From contig NZ_CP022222.1 of NCBI RefSeq assembly GCF_009930815.1, forward strand, positions 9,032,501 to 9,096,500: a stretch of DNA of 64,000 nucleotides. Reading direction: 5' to 3'. This DNA comes from Bradyrhizobium sp. CCBAU 051011 (GTDB lineage: Bacteria; Pseudomonadota; Alphaproteobacteria; Rhizobiales; Xanthobacteraceae). How positions within the stretch are numbered: position 1 is the first letter of the stretch; each line of letters begins with the position of its first letter. Shown piece after piece: positions 35,624 to 43,434 of this stretch. The translations under genes were made by a program, and so were the position numbers. The notes under the pieces were generated by a model. The model saw only the letters and a program-made list of their open reading frames with translations. It ran no database searches and had not been told where the DNA came from.

Positions 35624-37087
35624 TCAGTAAGCGTTGCGCTTCCGCAATACTTCGAAAAAAGTCTTGATCACGATCTGGATGTCCAACCACAGGCTCCAGT
35701 TGTTGATGTACCAGAGATCTAGTTTTACGCGTTCGGAGATGTGCTCAATCGTAGGCGTACCGCCGCGCGCTCCGTTGCATTGCGCCCAACCGGTCATGCC
35801 GGGCTTGACGTGATGCCGGAAAGCATACTCGCTCAATACCGTCTCGAAATAATTGTCGTGGGCCAGCGCGTGCGGTCGCGGACCGATCAGGGACATGTCT
35901 CCCCTCAAGACATTCAATAGCTGCGGCAGTTCATCGATGCTTGCCGATCGCAACAGACGGCCGATGGATGTCACCCGGGGGTCGTCGCGCGTAGCCTGCA
36001 CGACAGCAGGCCCGTTTTCCTGCACGATCATCGTGCGGAATTTGAACATCATGAACTGCTTGCCATTAAATCCCTTTCGGAACTGCCGGAAAATAACCGG
36101 CCCGGGACTGTCAAGCTTGATAGCGATCGCCGTGAGCGCCATGATGGGCAGAAAGAACACGAGCGCCAGCGATGCGATGACAATGTCCATCACGCGCTTG
36201 ACGAAGCGCTCCGCGGCACTGAGCGGGGCGCGTTGAATTTCGATGGCCAGGACGCGCTGACGCGCCGATGACGCATAATTCGTCAACGTCCGAACCCGGA
36301 TGTCGGGCAGCAGCCGCACCGCCACCGGAAGCGTCTTGACGTGCTCGCGAATGAATTCCAGCCGGCCCGCGTCCTCCCAGGGCACGGCGAGCATAACTTC
36401 CCGGCAATTGTTGCGCCTGACGAAGTTTGCGGCTGCGTTGATGATGTTGACGTCGGTCGACTCGCGCTTCTGCTGGTCGTCGTCCGAACTAAGCGTGAAG
36501 CGGCTGACTTCAGAAGTTCCGAAGAAGACCAGGAGATCTCGGGGCTCCAATGCGGCGATCTCCTCGAAATCGCCGATCAGCACGATATCCCGTCGGCCGA
36601 TCATGCCGCGCGACACCGCCGCCGCCAGGGCCAGCTTGGTGCCCTTCCTGACCGCGAGCAATCCTGCCGGCGCGACAAAATAAAACACCACAAAGGCGCC
36701 GCGCGAATAATCGACGCCGATCTTGAGCAGAAACGCAAAGAACGCGAGCAGCAAGCCCGTCGTGAACCAGCAAATCAGAATTTCGCCGATCTCGACGCGC
36801 GGTTTGGCGCTGTCAGGAAAATCGTAATAGCCGCTTCCGCTCATGCGCAGGATGTGAATGAAGCTCGCCAACAACCCGACTGCGCAATGCGGGAGAATGT
36901 TCGGCACCGAGTTTCCGACGGAAAGCTGATAACCGATGCCCCCTGCCACGCTGGACAGCAGGATCACGAAGGCATCTGCCGTCGATAAGAGATAGGGGAC
37001 GGCGTGGCTGGAGAAACGAGTCGGAGGACCACCAGCGGATTGGTCGAGTTGGCCCACCTTGTTGCCGATATCCGCTCCAATCGACAT
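35624..37087 (-). CDS. Undecaprenyl-phosphate sugar phosphotransferase, WcaJ type
   Basis: About 487 residues (507 if the ATG at 37147 is used). Four or five N-terminal membrane helices and a CoA-binding-like middle domain precede the PHPT core. The core shows KRVMDIVIASLALVFFLPIM, MMFKFRTMIVQENG, DELPQLLNVLRGDMS and IGPRPHAL, and ends KPGMTGWAQCNGARGG and WYINNWSLWLDIQI. It loads the first sugar-1-phosphate (glucose or galactose) onto undecaprenyl phosphate to start a polysaccharide repeat unit. It lies on the minus strand between the rfb cassette and the small genes at 37 kb. An initiating enzyme fits with the flippase and polymerase at the left end. Confidence 0.92.
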   Translation of the reverse strand: MSIGADIGNKVGQLDQSAGGPPTRFSSHAVPYLLSTADAFVILLSSVAGGIGYQLSVGNSVPNILPHCAVGLLASFIHILRMSGSGYYDFPDSAKPRVEIGEILICWFTTGLLLAFFAFLLKIGVDYSRGAFVVFYFVAPAGLLAVRKGTKLALAAAVSRGMIGRRDIVLIGDFEEIAALEPRDLLVFFGTSEVSRFTLSSDDDQQKRESTDVNIINAAANFVRRNNCREVMLAVPWEDAGRLEFIREHVKTLPVAVRLLPDIRVRTLTNYASSARQRVLAIEIQRAPLSAAERFVKRVMDIVIASLALVFFLPIMALTAIAIKLDSPGPVIFRQFRKGFNGKQFMMFKFRTMIVQENGPAVVQATRDDPRVTSIGRLLRSASIDELPQLLNVLRGDMSLIGPRPHALAHDNYFETVLSEYAFRHHVKPGMTGWAQCNGARGGTPTIEHISERVKLDLWYINNWSLWLDIQIVIKTFFEVLRKRNAY

Positions 37088-37278
37088 GAGAAAATGCCCG
37101 CACAGTATTACTGAAACCAACCGTCTGATTATCGGCTGAGAGCCCATAAATCCGACAGACCTTCAAAGGTCCAAGTAACTCTTCGTTAATACCGGCGACC
37201 ATACACTCGGCTGGAGTGCGACGCAACATTTAATCAGTTTGAATGCGCCTTTAACCGTTTTACGGAGCGAGTTGACAA

Positions 37279-37542
37279 ATGTTGCCCATTCTCGCCTGCG
37301 GTGCCGGCATCTATGTGGGCCTTCATTTTAATATTCTGGCGCTGCTTCCGCTCTCTGTATTGGGCGCCGGCGCGTATATCGTCTCGGCCTGGGCCAATGG
37401 GCAAGGTTTGCTGGACAGTATAGCCGTGGTGCTGCTTCCAATACTCACCGTTCAGGTGGGGTATTTTCTAGGGCTGACCGGTCGGCCGGCCTATTTGAAT
37501 TTGCGATCTCGGCTCAATATTCGGCACTCTGAGCGGGTATAA
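37279..37542 (+). CDS. Small hydrophobic membrane protein
   Basis: 87 residues with two to three membrane helices: MLPILACGAGIYVGLHFNIL, LPLSVLGAGAYIVSAWA and SIAVVLLPILTVQVGYFLGL, then a basic end. GGAGCGAG upstream of the ATG may serve as a ribosome-binding site. It starts 131 bases before the divergent WcaJ-type gene. No family is recognised; a role alongside polysaccharide synthesis is only suggested by position. Confidence 0.6.
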   Translation: MLPILACGAGIYVGLHFNILALLPLSVLGAGAYIVSAWANGQGLLDSIAVVLLPILTVQVGYFLGLTGRPAYLNLRSRLNIRHSERV

Positions 37543-37594
37543 TTCCGGGACCACGATTTAAAGGCGGATTATCCGCATTTTCTGCGGGCCGGAC

Positions 37595-37942
37595 CTATCG
37601 CACCTTGCCGGCAAAATACTGGTTGAAGGCTTCCTGCACGGCACCCAGGCCACCCAGCTGACGCTCGAGTTCCTGCGTGCGCTTTTCGCCGGTCGCCATC
37701 TGCTGTTCGTATTCCTTGATCCTGGCCGCGTCCTTGGCGTCGCGCGTCAGATATTCATCGTAGTCGGTGCCGGTGGCAAAGGCAGCCTGATCGCGCGCCG
37801 CATCGACACGCGCACGCAACGCGTCCCTCTCCTTCCGGATTGAAGCGACCGCGGCCTCGATCGCCGCCGAAATCGAGCCGAGCCGTTCGCTGTCGGTCTG
37901 AGCATCGCGCTCCGCGGAACGAACCTTGAAAGCCCGTGCCAT
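37595..37942 (-). CDS. Coiled-coil hypothetical protein
   Basis: 115 residues from the ATG at 37942 (an ATG at 37960 adds six). ISAAIEAAVASIRKERDALR followed by long charged helices predicts a coiled coil over most of the length (KDAARIKEYEQQMATGEKRT, QELERQLGG). The end is AFNQYFAGKVR. It is a soluble cytoplasmic protein by composition. Function unknown, and no neighbour on its strand explains it. Confidence 0.55.
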   Translation of the reverse strand: MARAFKVRSAERDAQTDSERLGSISAAIEAAVASIRKERDALRARVDAARDQAAFATGTDYDEYLTRDAKDAARIKEYEQQMATGEKRTQELERQLGGLGAVQEAFNQYFAGKVR

Positions 37943-38186
37943 ATCGAATCTCCTTGGCATACCGGTTTCGCTGCACTGCTCGCCGGATTGGCAGACCGCG
38001 AAACCAACGTTGGAAAAGAAGTTGTGTGCAGCCTACCGAACTGATGCCCAATCAACAACGTTGCTTTTTTCAGGAAAAACGAAAGGCTAGATTCTCGGAT
38101 GATTCGGATTTTCCGGATTAGCGACGGGCGTGCAAGCGTGTAGGATTGCCAAGCATATGCCGAGGTGACGACCGGACCGAAGCAAG

Positions 38187-38609
38187 ATGAGATTTCGAGA
38201 CACGTTGAAATTTGCTCTCGAACTGTTCGTGCCTGAGCGGCTCATGCACCCAGGCGGGACTCTCGCGTCGGATCCGAAGCACGAAGCCTTGCAAGACGCC
38301 GCACCGGCTCCCACGGAACACGCACCGAACGGAAAGGCCCGCCGGATCATCGAGGAATTGGACCACGGAAAATTTGGTGGTCCCTCGTTTGGTCCACGAA
38401 CGATCGAACTGATGTCGAAAGCCCTGGAGGACGCCGAGGCTTCATTGCCGCAACCGGCATCGGACCAGCAGCTTCGCTCGATCGCCGCGACCATTTTGAA
38501 GGTAGCCGGCGACGGCGAGCGCGATCCGGTCCGGCTGAAGACGGCGGCACTGTCCGCCCTCGAGCCTAACGTTGGCGACGCAGATGGAACGCCGTCACCG
38601 ACGACCTGA
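38187..38609 (+). CDS. Hypothetical protein with an amphipathic helix N-terminus
   Basis: 140 residues: MRFRDTLKFALELFVPERLM then a Pro/Ala-rich linker (DAAPAPTEHAPNGKARRIIE), HGKFGGPSFGPRTIELMSKA and LRSIAATILKVAGDGERDPV. No known domain. The codon pattern and lack of internal stops make a real gene plausible. It is 149 bases upstream of the cyclase-like gene, same strand, perhaps one transcript. Confidence 0.5.
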   Translation: MRFRDTLKFALELFVPERLMHPGGTLASDPKHEALQDAAPAPTEHAPNGKARRIIEELDHGKFGGPSFGPRTIELMSKALEDAEASLPQPASDQQLRSIAATILKVAGDGERDPVRLKTAALSALEPNVGDADGTPSPTT

Positions 38610-38758
38610 CGGCGACACTCGTCGCAAAGCTGGCTGCGGAAATCGCTGTTACTGCGCCTGGTCGAAGTGGGTGATTTGCCACTAAAGCAAATCGCAAGCT
38701 ATAAGCTGACCGGGCGGCTGCCTGAGCGTCTCGCCCGCTCAGCCTGGGGACAATCAAA

Positions 38759-39781
38759 GTGGTTCATCACGAAGCTCCTAAATCGATCCTGGTTCACGTG
38801 CTTTTTGGACTGAGGAAACTTCTGGGTGTTGCAACTTTTGCCCTGATCGTGGTTCTGCTCGGCCCCAAGCTGTTTGTCCTGTTCGACAATCCAAAGAATG
38901 CAACGGTTCCGGCGAAGCTGTTCGAGGCGCGCGAGTATGTCCTCAGTAAATCGGTGCCGATTCTGCATCGCTATGTGCCGACCAACATTGCCGGCAGCGA
39001 TCGCTCCGACTGGATCCTGATCGGTCTCGCCATTGTCGTTACCATTTTTTCCGGCGCCGTCGCCCAGCGCTCGCAGACCGCGCAGAACCGGCGGCTGCTG
39101 CGAAAGTCGGCTCAGGCCTGGCGCCGGAAAGAAGGCGTGAAGCCGGGATCGAGGCTCGACGCCGAACTGGAAACGACGCTGCGAATGGCGGAAAGCGGCA
39201 AGGCCGTGAACCGTCAGGAGCTGTTGCGGGTATTCGCTGAAACCAAGAAGAAGCTCGATACGTTCGGCCGCGAAGTGGCTTTCCTTGCCATCGACGTGGT
39301 TGGCTCGGCGGGAATGAAGGCCGGCGAGGACCATGCATCAATTCAGTATGACTTCGAAGAGTATCGAAAGCTCGTGGAGCGCATCTTCCGCGCCAGAGGT
39401 GTGTTGAAGACGGCTTGGACGCCCGACGGCGTGATGGCATGCTTCGCCCATGTCGAGGACGCTTGCCAGTCGGGCAAGGACGTTATCAAGAGCCTCAAGG
39501 TATTCAACCGCGAGGTGAAACTGTCCAAGGCGGATTTCGCCGTTCGCTGCGGCGTGAACGCGGGCCTGGTCTACTTCGACGACTCTACCCCTCTTGAGAC
39601 GATCTCGGATCGTGTCATCGACGTCGCCGGGCACATGCAGAAAAACGCCGAACCCAACACCGTGCTGGTGGCGCGCAAGATCATCGAGCCGTTGCGTCAG
39701 CTCGAGGAGTTCACCCACACCTCGCAGGTGATTGACGGTTACGAGGCCAGCGTCTGGCGTGATACGACCTCTGAGAGGTAA
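38759..39781 (+). CDS. Membrane-anchored class III nucleotidyl cyclase homologue, catalytic residues altered
   Basis: 340 residues from a GTG at 38759 (GGGGA seven bases upstream). Two membrane helices (about 13-36 and 84-102) bracket a periplasmic loop. The cyclase domain covers residues 160-335. FLAIDVVGSAGMKAGED holds the first metal Asp, and LKTAWTPDGVMACF holds the substrate Lys and second Asp (normally GDG, here PDG). The place of the VN.AAR block reads RVIDVAGHMQKNA, so the transition-state Asn and Arg are Asp and His. It may be inactive, or bind nucleotide without cyclising it. Family membership is clear; activity is doubtful. Confidence 0.75.
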   Translation: MVHHEAPKSILVHVLFGLRKLLGVATFALIVVLLGPKLFVLFDNPKNATVPAKLFEAREYVLSKSVPILHRYVPTNIAGSDRSDWILIGLAIVVTIFSGAVAQRSQTAQNRRLLRKSAQAWRRKEGVKPGSRLDAELETTLRMAESGKAVNRQELLRVFAETKKKLDTFGREVAFLAIDVVGSAGMKAGEDHASIQYDFEEYRKLVERIFRARGVLKTAWTPDGVMACFAHVEDACQSGKDVIKSLKVFNREVKLSKADFAVRCGVNAGLVYFDDSTPLETISDRVIDVAGHMQKNAEPNTVLVARKIIEPLRQLEEFTHTSQVIDGYEASVWRDTTSER

Positions 39782-40308
39782 GTCAGAAGCCAACACTAGC
39801 GAAGCCCACGATCATCATCGCCCGGCTCGGACGGCGGCCGATAAATTTCGCTAAACCAGGTAGCAAGCAATTGCCTCCGTCACGCGCCCCCTGCAGGCAC
39901 GCACTTCGCGGCCACCGGGCGGTTAGCCTCATCGTGTATCGGCGTGCGATGGAAGCCCATTCACTCGCCTAATCGCCTGAGCCTAGATTTAAAGCCCGCC
40001 TCTTTAAGGCGTTCTCTTTGGCGCAAACGTCCGTGCTCACAGAACAATGGATAAGCGCCCGGAAATATCGGCGCAGAGAGCGCGCGCGAGCAACGCACTT
40101 GCTCGCCTCAGCGCATAGGCAATCAACACGGGAACAGCATCATTAAAAATACATTAACGTGTCATAATAAAACATTAGACCCGTCGGCGGCTGGCTAACC
40201 TTGAATTGAATAAGAACTCAGGCCCAGCCTTGGGATGCAGTCATCGACCGAGCCGTAGCGGGGACCATTCAGCGTCCGCCGCGGGTTTCTCAACTGGAGC
40301 TTACTTAA
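39782..40308. other. Intergenic region upstream of a PEP-CTERM gene
   Basis: About 530 bases without a supported gene. Near 40140-40180 it becomes AT-rich (AAAAATACATTAACGTGTCA), a likely promoter zone for the PEP-CTERM gene at 40309. I see no RNA gene. Confidence 0.4.
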
Positions 40309-41010
40309 ATGGTTGGCACTATCGCCAAACTGTCTTGCGCTGTTCTTCTTGCTGTGTCGACCGTGCCAGCCAAAGCTGTCGAGGTGATCACAAACGGCGA
40401 CTTTCAATCGGGCCTTACAGGCTGGACCGGGTACGTCACCACGAACGGTACGATCTCGCAAATTCCGGGCTATGCGGGTGGGACGCGCGACCTCCCTGCG
40501 ATCAAATCCTTCAACGTGTCGGGATCCGGCCCGTCGAACGCGTTGGCCCTGAACGCGGGAGCCAACCCTTCCAGCTCGACCCTGGAAGGTGGCGGTGTTA
40601 CCCAGACCTTTACCACCACGGGCGGCACGGCGACGTTCTTTGCCAACATTGCAGACCATTGGCTAAGCGCTAGCGGTAGCATTGCTAGCATCGGCGTGTT
40701 TAGCGTCCTGCTCGACGGCCAGTTGATGGACAGCCATGATTTCGGCATCGTCACCGCAAATCCCCAAGGGTGGACGCTGCGTGACACGCTCAGCTTCACG
40801 ACGACGCTGTCCGCGGGCGAGCATACGCTATCGTTGCAAGTGACGCGCCGCTTCGCTCCGGGTGTCGGCGTTGACGCGGAATACTTCGACAACGTATCGC
40901 TCAATGTGGAGGCCGTTCCGGAGCCCTCGACCTGGGCGATGTTGATCCTTGGATTCGCAGGTGTGGGTTATATGGCTTATCGCCGTCGCAACGGCACACT
41001 TGCGGCCTGA
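40309..41010 (+). CDS. PEPxxWA-type PEP-CTERM surface protein
   Basis: 233 residues. MVGTIAKLSCAVLLAVSTVP with KA^V is a signal peptide. The mature domain starts VEVITNGDFQSGLTGWTGYV, the same NGDF..G..GW opening as the PEP-CTERM protein at 15993. It includes SFNVSGSGPSNALALNAG and ends [20 protein letters not shown] then ILGFAGVGYMAYRRRNG. The PEP motif, helix and Arg cluster are intact. The mature part suggests a lectin-like jelly roll. Function unknown; processing by an exosortase outside this window is expected. A terminator follows. Confidence 0.88.
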   Translation: MVGTIAKLSCAVLLAVSTVPAKAVEVITNGDFQSGLTGWTGYVTTNGTISQIPGYAGGTRDLPAIKSFNVSGSGPSNALALNAGANPSSSTLEGGGVTQTFTTTGGTATFFANIADHWLSASGSIASIGVFSVLLDGQLMDSHDFGIVTANPQGWTLRDTLSFTTTLSAGEHTLSLQVTRRFAPGVGVDAEYFDNVSLNVEAVPEPSTWAMLILGFAGVGYMAYRRRNGTLAA

Positions 41011-41032
41011 TCAGTGCTCCGACCTGGATTGA

Positions 41033-41060
41033 GAAGCCGCCGCAGGGCGGCTTCTTTTTT
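41033..41060 (+). terminator. Rho-independent terminator after the third PEP-CTERM gene
   Basis: GAAGCCGCC and GGCGGCTTC form a nine-bp stem with a GCAG loop, followed by TTTTTT. The stem core is almost the same as in the terminator at 16681, which also follows a PEP-CTERM gene. Confidence 0.9.
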
Positions 41061-41756
41061 GTCCCGCGCTAGAGCCGCTGCGCAGCAAATACGTCGTTCC
41101 AAGATCGAGCGGACATCAGCTTCGGTGCGGGTCGCGCCGCCGCATCGTGGGCAACCATTGCAAAAACGAGATTACAGGCTTGTGTCGGGTTCGCCCTGCC
41201 AAGCGGCCGTCAGATAATGTGAGAATGGCGCCGGACCGGGGTTTTACGGGCGTAAGCCCCTAAAATCGTTTAAGACTTTCAATCCCTGCCGCATTGACCG
41301 CCACAATATTATATTCTAGCTTTAAACTTTAATTTTTTAATTCTGTTTCCAGCGGTGGCGGCCGTGGATACCAAACTCAGTTCCGATTTGAGGCGATTGC
41401 GATATGCCCTTGAGGCAGTTTCGGCGGATTTGGACGCCATTGAACAACGCCCTCATCCCTCCCTGCGCATGGCCGCCGAAAACCTCGAGGGAAATCGGCG
41501 CGACGGGCTTGAGACATTCGTCAACCACTTTGTCTTCGCGGTAAAGAGTGGCGTCCTGCGGTAAACCACCGGCAGCCAGCAAAATATCCGATCCTTCCAC
41601 CGCTATCGCGCAAGCGGCGAAATCGCCGGCAAACCCATGTGCAAGCCCATTTGTATGGCATGGCGTCCGCAGGCCATTGCCGGTTTCCTAATGGTGTTGT
41701 TACCCGACCAAGGGATTGGGTTTCGGGGTTCGGGCTGCTCGGTTGAGATCACCTTT
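41061..41756. other. Mostly non-coding stretch with one doubtful short frame
   Basis: AT-rich near 41300 (CACAATATTATATTCTAGCT). A 69-codon frame at 41355-41564 plus (starting GTG; KLSSDLRRLRYALEAVSADL) could make a small helical protein, but it has no good ribosome-binding site, so I do not list it as a gene. Confidence 0.35.
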
Positions 41757-41945
41757 ATGCCGGTCGATATTGTAAATACCTATCTCGAAATTCAGCAGCT
41801 TCGCAAAGAAGTTCGCAAGGCGGAACTCGACCTCAGGATTTCTTTCGCACATCCGCCGAAACGCTCTTTCTCCGCCAGGCCCATGGAAGCCCGTTTCGCA
41901 GATAACCAATTCACAGATGCTTCTTTTAAAAGCGAGTCAGACTGA
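41757..41945 (+). CDS. Small helical hypothetical protein
   Basis: 62 residues from the ATG at 41757: MPVDIVNTYLEIQQLRKEVR then KAELDLRISFAHPPKRSFSA. The first 30 residues form an amphipathic helix with the look of a short rhizobial hypothetical protein. The ribosome-binding site is weak. Function unknown, moderate to low certainty. Confidence 0.4.
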   Translation: MPVDIVNTYLEIQQLRKEVRKAELDLRISFAHPPKRSFSARPMEARFADNQFTDASFKSESD

Positions 41946-42243
41946 GCTTGGTGCGAGATCCGCTTCCGAACTCGGCGGTCTTCACCCAAAACCGCTTCTG
42001 GGCTCATGGCCAAGCATTATGCTGCACGTATAAATACGGGCGCGCATTTACCATGGATCGAAATCCCGTCCGCATTTCCACGGTAATCTCCGAAAATCCA
42101 TTTAAATCAATTGTCTATTTTAGGGCTGCGGGCTAAATTGCCGCCGATTTCTAATCGTGCCGTCCGGGCAGGGATAATGGGACGGGTATTTCGGTTGGTA
42201 TTTCGTGTCGTGGGGACGACGTGATGTTTTTAGAAAGCAAGGC

Positions 42244-43431
42244 ATGCATCACCCTCGCAGAGAGCATTTCAGCAACTCGACGCCTGTCCGCACCTTCGTC
42301 TTCGTGGTTGGTACCCGCCCGGAAGTCATCAAGGTAGCCCCCATCGTTCGCAGGCTGCGCAAAGCCGAATGGGCGGTCGTTCGGGTCGTAACATCAGGCC
42401 AGCAGAGCGACCTTCTCGACAGCACCCTTGCCGAATTCGACCTCCGTCCGGACCTCTCGATCCGGCATCGGAGCAATTGTCACACGCCGGGGGCTCTCGC
42501 CAGCTTGCTCATTCGTCGCCTGGACCGATATTTCGGGCAGGTTCGCCCCGATTGCGTTCTCGCCCAGGGCGACACGACGACCGCCTATGCGTCGTCAATC
42601 GCGGCGTTCTACCGCAAGATCGCCTTTGTGCATGTGGAAGCCGGGCTGCGCACGCCAAGCCTTGATGCGCCCTTCCCCGAAGAATTTCACCGCCGGTCGA
42701 TTGCCGTATCCACCTCTCTTCACTGCGCGCCCACGTCGGCCGCGGCACAGAATCTTGTGCGGGAGAACATTGCGCGGGAGAAGATCATCGTTTCGGGAAA
42801 TACGGTGATCGACTCGTTGCTGGAAGTCGCGGCTTCGAAACCGGTGCTGCCCGCCGACTTTCCCAGGCTGCGGACCATCCTTCTCACGGCGCATCGGCGG
42901 GAGAATTTTGGCGAACCGCTGCGCGACGCGTTCACCGCGATCAGGGCCTTCGTCGATCTCACCCCCGACGTCGCCGTGTATTTTCCGGTTCATCCCAATC
43001 CGAACGCACGCGAAACAGCGATCGAGATCCTTTCGGGTCATCCCCGGATCAGGCTGGTCGATCCGCTCGGCTACCGCGATGTCGTCGCCGCGATACAGAA
43101 TGCCTGGTGCGTGGTGACCGATAGCGGCGGCCTTCAGGAAGAGGCCCCCGCGCTTGGCAAGCCCGTTCTGGTGTTGCGCGACGTGACCGAGAGGCCTGAG
43201 GCGGTAGCATCAGGGGTAGTCGAACTGGTCGGAACCTCTCGCGACGCGGTATTCGGCGCGTTGTCCGAGTTGAACAAGAACAGCACGAAATACACCCGCA
43301 TGGCGCGGCCGGTATTTCCCTATGGGGATGGCCACGCCAGCAAGCGGATCGTCGAGGCCCTCTACCGGCAATTTGTCCTGCCGCCGCAAATGCGCTCCGC
43401 CGAAATCGCTCAGCTTCACCACGCGTCCTGA
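42244..43431 (+). CDS. wecB: UDP-N-acetylglucosamine 2-epimerase (non-hydrolysing), WecB-like
   Basis: 395 residues from the ATG at 42244; a GTG at 42205 is the alternative start. The family motifs are in order: FVFVVGTRPEVIKVAPIVRR, LAQGDTTTAYASSIAAF, AFVHVEAGLRTPSLDAPFPE (with EE before FHRR), LLTAHRRENFGEPL and VVTDSGGLQEEAPALGKPVL. The Asp, Glu, Glu and His residues used in catalysis are all present. It turns UDP-GlcNAc into UDP-ManNAc in the cytoplasm. The next gene begins three bases after its stop and encodes an NfrB-like glycosyltransferase, so the UDP-ManNAc is probably its donor (inference). Confidence 0.92.
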   Translation: MHHPRREHFSNSTPVRTFVFVVGTRPEVIKVAPIVRRLRKAEWAVVRVVTSGQQSDLLDSTLAEFDLRPDLSIRHRSNCHTPGALASLLIRRLDRYFGQVRPDCVLAQGDTTTAYASSIAAFYRKIAFVHVEAGLRTPSLDAPFPEEFHRRSIAVSTSLHCAPTSAAAQNLVRENIAREKIIVSGNTVIDSLLEVAASKPVLPADFPRLRTILLTAHRRENFGEPLRDAFTAIRAFVDLTPDVAVYFPVHPNPNARETAIEILSGHPRIRLVDPLGYRDVVAAIQNAWCVVTDSGGLQEEAPALGKPVLVLRDVTERPEAVASGVVELVGTSRDAVFGALSELNKNSTKYTRMARPVFPYGDGHASKRIVEALYRQFVLPPQMRSAEIAQLHHAS

Positions 43432-43434
43432 GAA

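Noticed and set aside
41355..41564. A 69-codon plus frame with a helical sequence
   Set aside because: No good ribosome-binding site and no known family; kept only as a remark under the intergenic entry.
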